Positions 24,901-32,489 of a DNA stretch of 64,000 bases are shown here, in pieces. The stretch spans positions 1 through 64,000 of the forward strand of contig MU832601.1 in NCBI GenBank assembly GCA_029204225.1. The letters are read 5' to 3'. The position numbers and the translations under genes are program-made. Positions within the stretch are counted from its first letter, which is position 1. Every line of letters starts with the position of its first letter. Below the pieces are notes generated by a model. That model did not search any database. It was not told where the DNA came from and saw only the letters and a program-made list of their open reading frames with translations. This DNA comes from Diphasiastrum complanatum (Eukaryota; Streptophyta; Lycopodiopsida; Lycopodiales; Lycopodiaceae).

Positions 24901-27831
24901 GAAAACCATAGAAGTAAGCTAACCTTGCAAGGGAAAACACTATTCCCTTGGGAGCGAACTTACACGTGACAGGTACTCAGAGGCTGTTACAATTTTTTGG
25001 CGTCGTTGCCAGGGAATAGATTAGCATTTTCCTTGTGTAATTAGCTTGCTTTTGGTTTTCTTTTAGGTGTGGTTAACTCTAGGTGTGGTGGTGAGGTAGT
25101 GTAGAGTGTGGAATAGTGGTTAGTTTTCTCTTTTTTCTTGATTTCCTGCTTGTATGTACTGTGGAGAGAGACTGAGAGGTGGGAAGACTCAGATCCAGGC
25201 ACCCAATCCCTTCCATCAACCCCAAAAACCCAAAAAATCAAAGAAAAAAAAAAGCCATATTTTCTACAAAAATGTCCAAAAAATAGCCTAAAATGACCTC
25301 CTAGGCTTCATAACTTTCATATACCTTCAAACTAACCCTCGCCGATTTGCAGGCATATTCAAACATACCTACAAAACCTCCAATAAAGAGGGGGAAGGTT
25401 AGTTCCCAGCCATTTTGCCGAAACTGCCAAAAACTCCCAAAAAAGTAAAAAATCCCTTGTAAGAACCAACCTTCACCCAGCTCCATAATGCCTGTTAAAG
25501 GATTATCTGAGTCCGGCGAAGGTTAACAAGGTGTTTTCAAGCCTCTGCAAAGGTTTTAAAGCCCAAAAATAGCCCCAACCAGCCAGAACCCTCACCAAAT
25601 CAGTTTTCAAACAAAGTAGCAACTACAAACCTTAGAAGCTAGTAGCTACCTTTCAATGTTTTCCAGCTCCAAAAAGTTCGGCAAAGGTTAGTTCCCAAAG
25701 AAAGTTGGCTGGCGAAGGTTCCTCCCATTCTGCAAAGCTTCCAAGTCCAAAGAACCCTCGTCAAGCCATCATTAACCTTCGCCGACTTTAGAATAGTTCA
25801 AAAATATTAATCAAAATATTATCTCAGTGAAGCTGGCGAAGGTTAGTACAGTGAATAAGGCCATGTGCGAAGGTTCCCAGTGAAAAAAGAGCCGTGTCAG
25901 ATACGCAAAAAAGCCAATGAAGATCTGATAGTAGTTGGCATGCCCCATAAATACATAAACTTCACAAATCGTCCCAGGGGGTGGAAGATGCATGATAGCG
26001 CATATCTTAGATAGATCAGTGGCGAATCCCATGTCTAGATACTATGTGGCCTAAGATAAGACCATGTGTGATCCAAAATATACGAGAATATTATTGTGCG
26101 CTTTGAATGCCCAATTGAGATAGTTCGTGATCGAGGGACTCACTTCATTAACGAGACCATCAAGGTCTTATTAGAAAAGTTCTTTGTGATCCATCGTTTC
26201 AACACGCCTTATTATTCTAGAGGCAATGGCCAAACCGAATCTTCTAATAAGATTTTGTGCAGCATTTTGACAAAAACAATGGAAGCAAGCATATTAGATT
26301 GGGAGCACAAGCTATAGTGGGCTTTCATAACTACATACAAAGGCGACACCAAACACACGTTGTTCCAACTAATGTATGGCCAAGATGCAATCATGTCGGT
26401 GGAATTTCTCGTTCCATCCCTTTGCCACAGTGCAAAGGTTGGATAATACAAGATCACTCCACGTCCACCACAGTCACGAAGCGCTACACAAGTTGTGTAA
26501 AACATGCTTGTTAGCAGTCCATTCTCTTGCTGCAGAAAAAGCACGCCGCAAAGTTCAAATCAAAAAATTGAATCATAAGGTAATTTGCTTCTCTTAGTTT
26601 CAGCAGTTGACTATGACCACAATGGAGAAATGTGATTTGGAACACATAATCAGATAACATTGGCAAGCCACTGACCTTCTGAGATTCTAAGCTTCCAGTT
26701 TTCACCATACCGTACAAGCTCAGCATCTGGACCAAAATCAACAGGTTCTTCCCCTTCTTTCACTGCTTCTATGCACAGATTTTCACTTGATAATTCTGGC
26801 AATTTACTTCTGATCCTGCTTACTGCAAACCCAGCCTTTGTTCCAGCTGCAAATCTCCAAACTTTTCCATCTGGGCTTGACACCTCAACATACTGCACAA
26901 AGATGAACCACGATCCCTAAGCTGTCAGGGTATTTTTCTCCCATTGGCTCAAGTTGATGTACATGAGAGGGAAAAGGCATGCAACTAAGGACCTGGTAGT
27001 GTCACGAAGGCCTGCTTCTACATTTGTTTTGTTTTCAAAAAGAGCATATCTATAACATGATCCATGCATTGATGAAAAATTGCCCACATATACAAAATGT
27101 GCTCTGCATAAGCTATTAAGTGACAGCAATAGAAATTTGTAAAACAAATCGTCAAACATGTCGCCAAGAATCTAATGAAGCTGGACAGAAAGACAGTAAT
27201 GTTAAAATTGTATTTTAATGTGATGGTTCTGCAGTGATACTTGGAGTGCCATATTGAAGTCCAAAATCTAACAGTCCACGGGACGTTATGGCATCTTGAT
27301 TAGTCGCTATCATAGACCAAAACGAAATCTCGCATCATGCTGATTGAATTATTTTCCAGTTTAGGCTCTTCTTTCTCATTCAGACAAACCTCTCTTTTGT
27401 TCATTTCCGAACTCATTGAGCTACAAATGGCTCCCATGTAAATAAAATCAAGTATAGAGTCTAATACATCACTACCAACGCCCATTGCCCTCCTTATTCC
27501 CCATAATGTCCATAATTACAAACCTCCATCTGATTACAATTGCAAATGGAAAATTTTCTAGAAAAGTTTGTTGATGCAAATCCTTCTGCCAGTCAAGCTT
27601 AGGCCTTTGGAAGAAGGAAAATACATCTTTGAAGGAATTGAAGGAATCACTTCAGGAAGTTATCAGACCGTATATGCAACCCTAGTGAGACCATACTACC
27701 CCACCATTAAGGATGGAGTAAGTATTATAAGAAAACAAAGAATGTTGACTATGAGATTCACATATATGAGACTATACGATGATATGCTTGCTTACAGGAG
27801 GAACCGTCGCCAGCGGCAAATGATCAGGCAT
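3942..27831 (-). CDS. small C-terminally anchored membrane protein, four exons with a 22-kb intron
   Basis: Exons in transcription order are 27831-27796, 26892-26676, 4364-4210 and 4100-3942. Every intron is GT-AG (donors GTAAGC, GTCAGT, GTAATA) and the reading phases 0, 1 and 0 join exactly. The 567-nt CDS would encode 188 residues. Residues 13 to about 85 form a compact globular-looking region (begins [12 protein letters not shown], contains [18 protein letters not shown]). A hydrophilic linker follows to about 155. A single hydrophobic helix spans about 164-182, and the end is KSLPKF. That layout predicts a tail-anchored or single-pass protein; which membrane is unknown. I do not recognise the family. 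Intron 2 (4365-26675) contains the copia, chromovirus, hAT and gypsy insertions. The intron 2 acceptor (AAAAG) is weak in pyrimidines, and the 12-codon first exon is the least certain part. Confidence 0.6.
4210..4364 (-). CDS. exon 3: hydrophilic linker
   Basis: This 155-nt exon starts with two bases completing an Ala codon left by exon 2, then reads [14 protein letters not shown] and ends QGQLRDIK before the donor GTAATA. An in-frame stop lies just upstream of the AG, so the only usable acceptor is the AAAAG used here. The 109-bp intron to exon 4 is short and canonical. Confidence 0.65.
4918..5406. mobile_element. 489-bp non-autonomous TIR element (MITE-like) in intron 2
   Basis: The ends are perfect 8-bp inverted repeats CAATGTTT/AAACATTG, flanked by a perfect 6-bp direct repeat CTTCAG (4912-4917 and 5407-5412). 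Subterminal GGTTCGAAC-type motifs recur near both ends in opposite orientations. The CAATG terminus resembles hAT termini, but hAT elements normally duplicate 8 bp, so the superfamily is open. No coding capacity is visible. Confidence 0.6.
5407..5755. other. intron sequence without recognised features
   Basis: This lies between the TIR element and the inferred left LTR of the copia element. A minus-strand open frame covers most of it but shows no domain. I see nothing else. Confidence 0.4.
5756..6139 (+). repeat. inferred 5' LTR of the copia element
   Basis: The segment starts TGTATAAC and ends CCTACA, immediately followed by the primer-binding site, so the right boundary is firm. The left boundary was chosen because TGTA mirrors the terminal TACA; it could not be checked against a second LTR. 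A CT-rich stretch near 6036-6050 is typical of a U5/leader region. Confidence 0.55.
6140..6151 (+). other. primer-binding site, initiator tRNA-Met
   Basis: TGGTATCAGAGC directly abuts the LTR end. This is the classical plant copia PBS complementary to the 3' end of initiator tRNA-Met. Confidence 0.85.
6522..6879 (-). repeat. 3' LTR of the chromovirus
   Basis: This begins TGTAATAGATCC and ends GAGCTCGTAACA on the plus strand. It matches 12583-12939 almost throughout. As the element reads on the minus strand, this left copy is the 3' LTR. Confidence 0.93.
6880..6892 (-). other. polypurine tract
   Basis: On the minus strand this reads AAGGGGGAGGGAG directly before the 3' LTR. That is the expected position for second-strand priming. 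Confidence 0.85.
6891..10561 (-). pseudogene. chromovirus pol: protease, RT, RNase H, integrase, chromodomain
   Basis: Protease carries [11 protein letters not shown] near 10380. RT carries [28 protein letters not shown] and the catalytic FLDDILVYS near 9330. RNase H has [13 protein letters not shown] and [10 protein letters not shown]. Integrase has the HX-CXXC region ([17 protein letters not shown]) and a DDE set: [16 protein letters not shown] and [10 protein letters not shown]-terminal chromodomain reads [12 protein letters not shown] then YLVKWND and, after an in-frame TAG at 6978, continues [11 protein letters not shown] to a stop at 6891. One base is missing in the A-run near 9522 (FSKK instead of FSK-DLRSGY), shifting the frame. 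These lesions make it a pseudogene, but it is recent enough that nearly every domain is legible. Confidence 0.9.
10562..11678 (-). pseudogene. chromovirus gag with zinc knuckle
   Basis: The ORF starts [12 protein letters not shown] at 11678. A coiled acidic N-terminus is followed, after a frameshift near 11320-11350, by a retrotransposon gag domain ([39 protein letters not shown]). A CCHC knuckle [14 protein letters not shown] lies near 10605-10650. Two nonsense codons interrupt it: TAG at 10895 after YKVEV and TAA at 10562 after KKDK. In the related deleted copy these positions read Gln ([10 protein letters not shown]) and a Lys codon, so both are private mutations and the ancestral gag-pol was probably one continuous frame. 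Confidence 0.88.
11679..12568 (-). other. chromovirus 5' leader
   Basis: About 0.9 kb of untranslated leader lies between the PBS and the gag start. Open frames inside it (for example 11769-12059) have no domain and are not conserved in the deleted copy as far as I can see. Confidence 0.7.
12569..12581 (-). other. chromovirus primer-binding site
   Basis: On the minus strand this reads TGGTATCAGAGCC, one base from the right LTR. It is complementary to initiator tRNA-Met and fixes the transcription direction. Confidence 0.92.
12583..12939 (-). repeat. 5' LTR of the chromovirus
   Basis: This is the partner of 6522-6879. It begins TGTAATCGATCC and ends GCTCGTAACA on the plus strand. Confidence 0.93.
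13276..16324 (+). pseudogene. copia gag-pol, broken and 3'-truncated
   Basis: Translation begins [19 protein letters not shown] at 13276. The gag domain of the DUF4219/UBN2 type shows [20 protein letters not shown]. The CCHC knuckle [14 protein letters not shown] is at 14047-14088. The protease motif [12 protein letters not shown] starts at 14290. A frameshift near 14380 precedes the pre-integrase domain ([10 protein letters not shown]). Integrase D ([11 protein letters not shown]), D (LRTD) and E ([10 protein letters not shown], about 15185) survive, but stops occur at about 14793, 15042, 15097 and 15138. Another frameshift at about 15370 leads to a long frame with RT start motifs ([25 protein letters not shown]). 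The frame ends abruptly after AAHFG at 16324. Confidence 0.88.
16325..16781 (-). pseudogene. gypsy-type gag fragment, 5' part
   Basis: The minus-strand frame starts [19 protein letters not shown]. It carries a duplicated EIxPASPGSD motif, a coiled region ([20 protein letters not shown]) and a gag core ending [16 protein letters not shown]. It is cut at 16325, where the frame runs into antisense copia sequence, so the rest of gag and pol is missing. It is unlike the chromovirus gag at 10.6-11.7 kb. Confidence 0.65.
16782..17779. other. leader/flank of the gag fragment and unassigned sequence
   Basis: No coding domain is visible. The part next to 16781 may be leader sequence of the minus-strand gag fragment. 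A C-run lies at about 17197-17208 and the GC/GA microsatellite at 17331-17403. I could not define an LTR or a primer-binding site. Confidence 0.35.
17331..17403. repeat. compound (GC)n(GA)n microsatellite
   Basis: About 18 bp of alternating CG pass into about 55 bp of GA repeats. The Arg-Glu and Ser-Leu frames across it are artefacts. Confidence 0.95.
17780..18448 (-). pseudogene. hAT transposase, DUF659-type core, inverted segment
   Basis: A minus-strand exon at 18448-18229 reads [14 protein letters not shown], then [20 protein letters not shown] and [15 protein letters not shown], which is the DUF659/hAT core. It ends in a GTATAG donor. The next exon begins after ACTAG at 18149 ([16 protein letters not shown]) and reads to LKKPAPT. 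A 152-bp tandem duplication repeats this exon. The left copy continues [21 protein letters not shown], matching the hAT 'P-TRFA' region. The segment is head-to-head with the downstream part of the gene, which reads on the plus strand from 18461. Confidence 0.75.
17875..18178. repeat. 152-bp tandem duplication inside the hAT exon
   Basis: Copies at 17875-18026 and 18027-18178 share the whole unit from TGTGGGTGCTGGC to TTGAGA with only a few substitutions. Each contains one hAT exon plus its acceptor. Only the left copy retains the downstream TRFA continuation. Confidence 0.9.
18509..18652 (-). mobile_element. 144-bp LTR-like element with tRNA-like core, copy A
   Basis: On the plus strand the ends are TGTTAGAAAT and ATATTCCAACA (TG...CA, partly inverted). 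A perfect 5-bp target-site duplication ATTTA flanks it (18504-18508 and 18653-18657). Removing the element and one ATTTA rebuilds the hAT frame GLIYEFMD. Copy B at 19446-19589 has exactly the same length in the opposite orientation. The structure is that of a solo LTR of a minimal TRIM-like retroelement. The strand given is that of the enclosed tRNA-like sequence. Confidence 0.85.
18539..18610 (-). other. tRNA-like sequence inside copy A
   Basis: The 72 nt can be drawn as a cloverleaf: acceptor GGGCGGA with TCTGTCC, D-stem GCTC/GAGC, T-arm CTGGG-TTCGAAT-CCTAG. The A-box region is TAGCTCAGTGG and the B-box GGTTCGAATCC. The anticodon stem has a mismatch and position 33 is C rather than U, so I do not call a working tRNA. 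Confidence 0.75.
19446..19589 (+). mobile_element. 144-bp LTR-like element with tRNA-like core, copy B
   Basis: The ends are TGTTGGTATATC and AATTTCTAACA. A perfect TSD TGAAG lies at 19441-19445 and 19590-19594. The empty site is visible in the full-length chromovirus near 10700 (GAGTGAAGGGCG), which proves insertion. It is the same element as copy A with a few substitutions. It has no gag, pol, PBS or second LTR. Confidence 0.88.
19488..19559 (+). other. tRNA-like sequence inside copy B
   Basis: This has the same 72-nt cloverleaf as copy A: GGGCGGA...TCTGTCC acceptor stem with two G-U pairs, D-arm, T-arm with GGGTTTGAATCC. The anticodon loop would be TCCGGTA, with C at position 33. It is a potential internal RNA polymerase III promoter within a TG...CA element. 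Confidence 0.75.
20316..20670 (-). repeat. 5' LTR of the deleted chromovirus
   Basis: This is about 355 bp, collinear with 12583-12939 and 6522-6879. It has a small deletion where those copies read CTGATATAGAG (here CTGATGAG). Confidence 0.9.
21927..21970. repeat. (GA)n microsatellite
   Basis: About 44 bp of AG repeats follow a short run of TTTATGG repeats. Confidence 0.95.
21971..24335. other. unassigned intron sequence with CGCG-type short repeats
   Basis: There are no protein domains. AACGCGATTCTG-like strings recur near 22285, 22755, 22990 and 23037. Three diverged copies of a CAACTTCAARCTTGCACATGA motif lie near 23487, 23587 and 23690. A 33-bp palindrome is listed separately. This is probably decayed DNA-transposon or satellite-like material. 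Confidence 0.4.
22269..22301. repeat. 33-bp near-perfect palindrome
   Basis: The outer arms TTCTGAACC/GGTTCAGAA and inner arms CGATTC/GAATCG flank a single central T, with one mismatched pair. It could form a long cruciform or be the terminus of an inverted-repeat element. Confidence 0.85.
24336..24991 (+). repeat. probable 5' LTR of a tRNA-Asp-primed gypsy (left edge uncertain)
   Basis: The right edge is fixed by ...CTGTTACA followed closely by a tRNA-Asp PBS at 24998. The region has an AATAAAA string near 24630. The start at TGTGATGCGG (24336) is only a guess because no second LTR is present. Confidence 0.45.
24998..25015 (+). other. primer-binding site, tRNA-Asp type
   Basis: TGGCGTCGTTGCCAGGGA matches the canonical plant gypsy tRNA-Asp PBS (TGGCGCCGTTGCCGGGGA) at 16 of 18 positions. 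Confidence 0.8.
25016..25870 (+). other. gypsy leader with recurring GCGAAGGTT motifs
   Basis: This non-coding region contains many GCGAAGGTT or AACCTTCGC strings spaced tens of bases apart, as does the leader at 47.6-48.8 kb. The two are probably leaders of one gypsy family. Confidence 0.5.
25811..26032 (-). pseudogene. gypsy reverse transcriptase fragment, inverted
   Basis: On the minus strand: [41 protein letters not shown]. This is the segment of gypsy RT preceding RNase H (consensus KI-AI---P-P-T--E-R-FLG---YYRRFI--FA). It is opposite in orientation to the adjacent PBS and integrase, so the element is scrambled. Confidence 0.75.
26090..26500 (+). pseudogene. gypsy integrase fragment
   Basis: It reads [20 protein letters not shown] (second Asp), then [20 protein letters not shown] (catalytic Glu), then WEHKL, a stop, and [24 protein letters not shown]. 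These are the C-terminal two-thirds of the rve core. Stops and frameshifts follow. Host exon 2 begins only about 180 bp further on, so this marks the right end of the TE load in intron 2. Confidence 0.8.
26676..26892 (-). CDS. exon 2 of the membrane-protein gene: N-terminal domain
   Basis: Acceptor TTTGTGCAG precedes TATGTTGAGGTG. The 217-nt exon encodes [21 protein letters not shown] to WKLRISE plus one base, then donor GTCAGT. The frame is open and charged, with a codon composition unlike the surrounding TE debris. Phase 1 at its end matches exon 3 at 4364 exactly. Confidence 0.72.
27796..27831 (-). CDS. exon 1 of the membrane-protein gene: start codon
   Basis: Twelve codons, [12 protein letters not shown], end at a GTAAGC donor in phase 0, which joins exon 2 without loss of frame. 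The frame is open for about 30 codons upstream of this ATG but has no earlier in-frame ATG before a stop. The intron to exon 2 is 903 bp. Small size makes this the weakest exon. Confidence 0.45.
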
Positions 27832-28185
27832 GACTCCTCGCCATTCACAGCAACATAACTCCTCCAACAAATTTCTAAAGCTTTTCAAAAACGTGCGTGC
27901 TCTCCCACAAATACAAAATCAACCCAACAAAGAGCTGCATACATGCATCATCATCCTCATCCTCATAAAGAAGATGCTGCTCCTGCTTTCTTCGCAGATT
28001 CGTCATCTCTCATCCCATCGGAGCTTTCTGTCTGTCTGTCTGTCGCTTTCTCCTTCTTCTCGCTTCTCTTGCTAACGGATTTGTGTGTCTTCTTGAATGA
28101 GCTGGGCTCCAAAGAAATGGAACCACGAAATTTTGACTTCTAATGACGGACAATTTTTGCAATCGTTTGTTATGCTATTTTTACA
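27832..28185 (-). promoter_or_regulatory. 5' flank of the membrane-protein gene
   Basis: This non-coding stretch lies between the presumed start codon and the adjacent copia fragment. It holds a CTGT repeat near 28027-28044. No clear TATA box is visible, so promoter identity is by position only. Confidence 0.3.
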
Positions 28186-29224
28186 ATGCACTTACCAATA
28201 ATGCCACACGTGTATAGTTCATGGGGCATGGTGACGTTTTTTAACAACACATGTTGCTCAACGAGTGATGATGAGCATGGGATTAAGAGGGAGTATACAA
28301 CACCAAGGATCCCACAACAAAATGGAGTGACTGAGAGAAAGAATAGGACTTTATGTGAAAATGCCAAAGCCATGAGGTTAAATGCGAACCTTGATAAGCC
28401 ATTTTGGGATCAAGATTTGCTGTGTGCTAATTTCTTGTGCAATAAGTGGCCAAGTGCTATTTTGGATGAAAGGACACCTTTTGAGATGCTATTCAAGAGG
28501 AGGCCGAGTCTCAACTTTCTTAGAACTTTTGGATGCACATGTTATGTCAACATTACTCTTGATGATAGGACCAAGGAGGATCCGTCTTCAAGGAAAGGTA
28601 TATTTGTTGGATATAGTGAGGTGAGTAAAGCCTACAAGATTTACATTCCTCTACTAACAAGGTGATTGTTGGTAGAGATGTCATTTTTTATGAGGGGAAC
28701 ATTCCAAAAGCAAGCATTATTGATGGTGATGTGTGGATCTAACATTCTTGATGTTGATGTAAAGGATCCTATTTTAGATGGTGATGATGATGGACCTTCA
28801 TCAAGTCAAAAGCCAAGGAGAACATCAAGGGAAAGACAAATGCCTTCAAGGCTCACCTATGATGAAAAAGGTAAGCAAGTTGTTAGAGGTACACACTTTA
28901 ACCTCTTTTGATGAACTTACATGTGTAGATGAAGCAAGGAACAAAGAGGAGTAGATCCAAGCAATGGATCTTGAGTATCAAGCTCTTATAAAGAATGGAA
29001 CATGGAGATTGGTGGAGTTACCTAAGGACAAGAAAGCTATTGGATGCAAATGGAACTTCAAAGTGAAGGCAAACCAAGATGGATCTATCAACAAGTACAA
29101 GACAAGGATGGTGGCAAAAGGATATGCTCAAGAACATGGTACTGACTATGATGAAACCTTTGCACCCGTGGCAAAGATGGTAAGCATTCATGTCATCATC
29201 TCTCTTGCTACTCTTTATGGATGA
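28186..29224 (+). pseudogene. copia integrase-RT fragment
   Basis: Integrase C-terminal part: YTTPRIPQQNGVTERKNRTL (catalytic Glu), then PFEMLFKRRPSLNFLRTFGC, KGIFVGYSEVSKAYKIY. A linker SQKPRRTSRERQMPSRLTYDE follows, then RT start MDLEYQALIKNGTWRLVELPKDKKAIGCKW, MVAKGYAQEHGTDYDETFAPVAKM. It breaks off after LATLYG at 29224. A close relative starts at 30327 and continues through RNase H. Confidence 0.85.
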
Positions 29225-30029
29225 GATCTGTCATAATATACCAACATAGAATTGCTAAATTTGTGTAGTATTTATGTCATTCCCCCAGGAGATAGCACTT
29301 AAAATCTGTTTAATTGGTACAGTCCTGACTTAGTTCGAATGAAATGGAGTCATGTGTTAATCTAGTTGTCAACAGACATTATATAAGTAACCAGTATTAC
29401 TTTTGTTGTGGGTGTGTGATGATGACAAATACTAAACAACAATCTTTCTCTGTCGAACTGAATGAAAAGCGTTCTATAAGTGAAATGTTATCAGAGTAGC
29501 ACGAATGAACTACACTCTGGCTGATTAAGTTGTCAGCAAGGATTGGTGTTATGTTTGATGCAGACGTGTACAAACAGACAAATAGTTAATCTTATTCTTG
29601 AATTGTTGTGTTCTAGACAGAAGTCCTCAACAACTAAAGTCTAGTCATGGTTAAAGAACTCAAATAGTTTGCGAATATGTTAGAAACATATATCTTCGTT
29701 ACAAACACGAATACAGATCAATAACTCAATTCCTCAGGCAGGGACATGTATACATACTTCTCTATCAGTGACTGTGGAAAAGTGTACCAAAGAGATACGT
29801 TACTCGGGTGCCGAATACAAAGTATTTGCGCAGACGAGTAAGTTAGTTTAAAGACAGTTTTTTAGATCAGCTTTACGGAAACACAACAAACGACTGTAAT
29901 GAACTATTGCAATTGTCTGACCAAAGAGTGATTTAAGTAGTGCATAAGAGACTGCTAGTAGACTCAAGATCACTCATGCTTAACAGTGCGGAGAACAGAG
30001 ATCAGAAAAGATAATCTTCGATGTTGTAT
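29225..30029. other. unassigned block between copia pieces
   Basis: I see no domain, PBS or terminal repeats. It is bounded by a truncated plus-strand copia and a minus-strand gag-protease piece. It may contain LTR or leader sequence of one of them. Confidence 0.35.
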
Positions 30030-30326
30030 TCACTTCTTCAATCTGACAAATATAGGAATTTTGTGAAAAGTCATGTGTGAACTTGCTCCACTATCAATCC
30101 ACCATGGATCTAGATCTCCATCATTAGCAAGCATACATGAAGACATCACAAAAGCATCATCATTTGTATTTTGAACATTCAATTCATCTTCATCATGAGT
30201 AAGATTACCTTGCTTGTCTCCTTGATCTCTCTTCTTCTTGTAGCACTCACTTGCAAAGTGTCCTTTTATGTCACAATAGAAGCCTCTTGAGCTTTGATGA
30301 GGGAAACATTCTAGAAGTATTTGCAA
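30030..30326 (-). pseudogene. copia gag zinc knuckle and protease, inverted
   Basis: On the minus strand: GHFASECYKKKRDQG (end of a CCHC knuckle), an acidic linker, then DPWWIDSGASSHMT, the copia protease motif. It directly abuts the plus-strand copia piece at about 30326 in the opposite orientation. Confidence 0.8.
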
Positions 30327-32442
30327 GTATTATTGATGATGATGTAGATGGATCCAACATTCTTGATGATGATGTTATGGATCCTACTTTGGATGGTGAT
30401 GATGAAGGACCTTCATCAAGTCAAAAGCCAATGAGGACATCAAGGCAAAGGCAAGCACCTTCAAGGCTCACTTATGATGAAAATGGTAATCAAGTAGTTG
30501 CTGGAACTAACTATGCTTTCCTAACCTCTTTTGACGAACCTACATATGTCACGATGAAACAAGGAACAAAGAGGAGTGGATCCAAGCAATGGATTTTGAG
30601 TATCAAGCTCTTACGAAGAATGGAACATGGAGATTGTTGGAGTTACCTAAGGACAAGAAAGCTATTGGATGCAAATGGATCTTCAAGGTGAAGACAAACC
30701 AAGATGGATCTATCAAGAAGTACAAGGCAAAGTTGGTGGCAAAAGGATATGTTCAAGAACATGGTATTGACTATGATGAAACCTTTTCACCTCTCGTGGC
30801 AAAGATGGTGAGTATTCAGGTCATCATTTATCTTGCTACTCTTTATGAATGGGATCTATGACAATTGGACATTACAAATGCATTTTTGAATGGTGATCTT
30901 GAGGAGGAAGTGCACATGGAGCAACTTGAGAGTTACATTTCACTTACAAAGCCAAATCATGTGTGTCTACTACAAAAGAGTTTGTATGGCCTTAAGCAAG
31001 CACCAAGGAGTTGGTATGCTAAGCTTAACATTTTTCTACTCTCTAAAGGCTTTGTTATGAGTGAGTATGATCATTCACTTTATTATAGGTTTGCTAGAAA
31101 TGATGTTACCATTTTGCTAATCTATGTGGATGATATCATCTTGAGTGCTGGAGAAAACCAAGATGTGGAGGATATCAAGAGTGCTCTTAAGATGTGGAGA
31201 ATATCAAGAGTGCTCTTCAGAAGGAATTTGAGGTGCATGATCTTGGTCACTTGCATTACATTTTAGGAATAGAAGTGATTAGATCTTCTCAATCTACTTT
31301 CATTTTTCAAGAGAAGTATGCTAATTCTATTCTAGAAAGATTTCATATGGTAGATGCAAAGTCTTGTGATACACCAATGGAGTCTCATGTAAAGCTAATG
31401 GAGTCTCATGTAAAGTCTTGTGATACACCAATGGAGTCTCATGTAAAGCTAACTATAAGAGGTAATGAAAGATCCTTCAAGGACATTACTCTCTATAGAA
31501 AGCTAGTTGGTTCACTCATCTATCTAACCATTACAAGCTGTGGAGGATATCAAGAGTGCTCTTAAGAAGGAATTTGAGGTGCATAATCTTGGTCACTTGC
31601 ATTACATTTTAGGAATAGAAGTGGATGAATCTTCTCAATCTACTTTCATGTTTCAAGAGAAGTATGCTAATTCTATTCTAGAAAGATTTCATATGGTAGA
31701 TGCAAAGTCTTGTGATACACCAATGGAGTCTTATGTAAAACTAACTATAAGAGGTAATGAAAGATCCTTCAAGGACATTACTCTCTATAGAAAGCTAGTT
31801 GGTTCACTCATCTATCTAACCATTACAATACTAGATCTAAGCTATTGTGTTGGTAGATTGAGTCAATTCATGCAAGATCCTAGTGAGGAGCATTGGAAGC
31901 TAGGAAAACAAGTTTTGAGGTACATCATGGGAACTCGAGATTTTGGCATATTGTATGAGGGATCATCATCTAAGTTATTTGGATTTTTAGATTCAGACTA
32001 TGCTGGAGATAAAATGGATAGGAAATCCATAAGTGCATATTGTATTTTCATAGGTGATGGAGCTATATCATGGATGTCAAAGAAACAAGCCACTATCTCA
32101 TTGTCATCTAGTGAGGCCGAGTACAAGCACTGATCAAGAGGATGATCAAGGATCTTCACTTGCTGGATTTTTCAGAGAGCCCAATCATCTTTTGTGACAA
32201 CCTATCAGCCTAAAAGTTAGCAACCAATCCTATATTTCATGCTAGGAGTAAGCATATTGAGGTGGCATATCACTTTGTGAGGGAACAAGTCATGACAAAG
32301 GAGGTGGAGCTTCAACATGTTTCTTCAAGGGAATGTGTAGCTGATATATTCACCAAAGCATTGGAAAAAGACTTGTTTATGAAGCATAGGACATCACTTG
32401 GAGTGTTATCAAAGTCTATGCTAAAACTAGTTGAAGAGGGAG
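30327..32442 (+). pseudogene. copia RT-RNase H, 3' half
   Basis: Linker PSSSQKPMRTSRQRQAPS, then RT: WRLLELPKDKKAIGCKW, LVAKGYVQEHGIDYDETF, DITNAFLNGDLEEEVHM, LYGLKQAPRSWY and catalytic LLIYVDDIIL near 31115. RNase H: LDSDYAGDKMDRKSIS, SWMSKKQATISLSSSEAEY. The end is ECVADIFTKALEKDLF. A segment of about 350 bp is tandemly duplicated at 31190-31830. A stop sits before DITNAF. A purine tract (GAAGAGGGAG) precedes the start of the 3' LTR at 32443. Confidence 0.88.
31190..31830 (+). repeat. tandem duplication within copia RT, with a nested shorter one
   Basis: The block from GTGGAGRATATCAAGAGTG to CTAACCATTACAA occurs at about 31193-31537 and again at 31540-31829. The first copy also holds a nested duplication of TGGAGTCTCATGTAAAG (31378-31450). 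A still shorter start of the unit recurs at 31165-31190. This is stepwise slippage or unequal exchange. Confidence 0.85.
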
Positions 32443-32487
32443 TGTGAGGGATTTCAACTAGTTTAGTCAAATTTGTTACATTTGTAA
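32443..32487 (+). repeat. truncated 3' LTR start of the copia element
   Basis: TGTGAGGGATTTCAACTAG follows the purine tract, as expected for a copia 3' LTR. About 45 bp on, the sequence switches to antisense gag of another copia family. Confidence 0.6.
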
Positions 32488-32489
32488 AG

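Noticed and set aside
27568-27858. Plus-strand 96-codon frame (starts [18 protein letters not shown])
   Set aside because: No family is recognised, and it overlaps the minus-strand exon 1 of the membrane-protein gene, whose splice phases fit.
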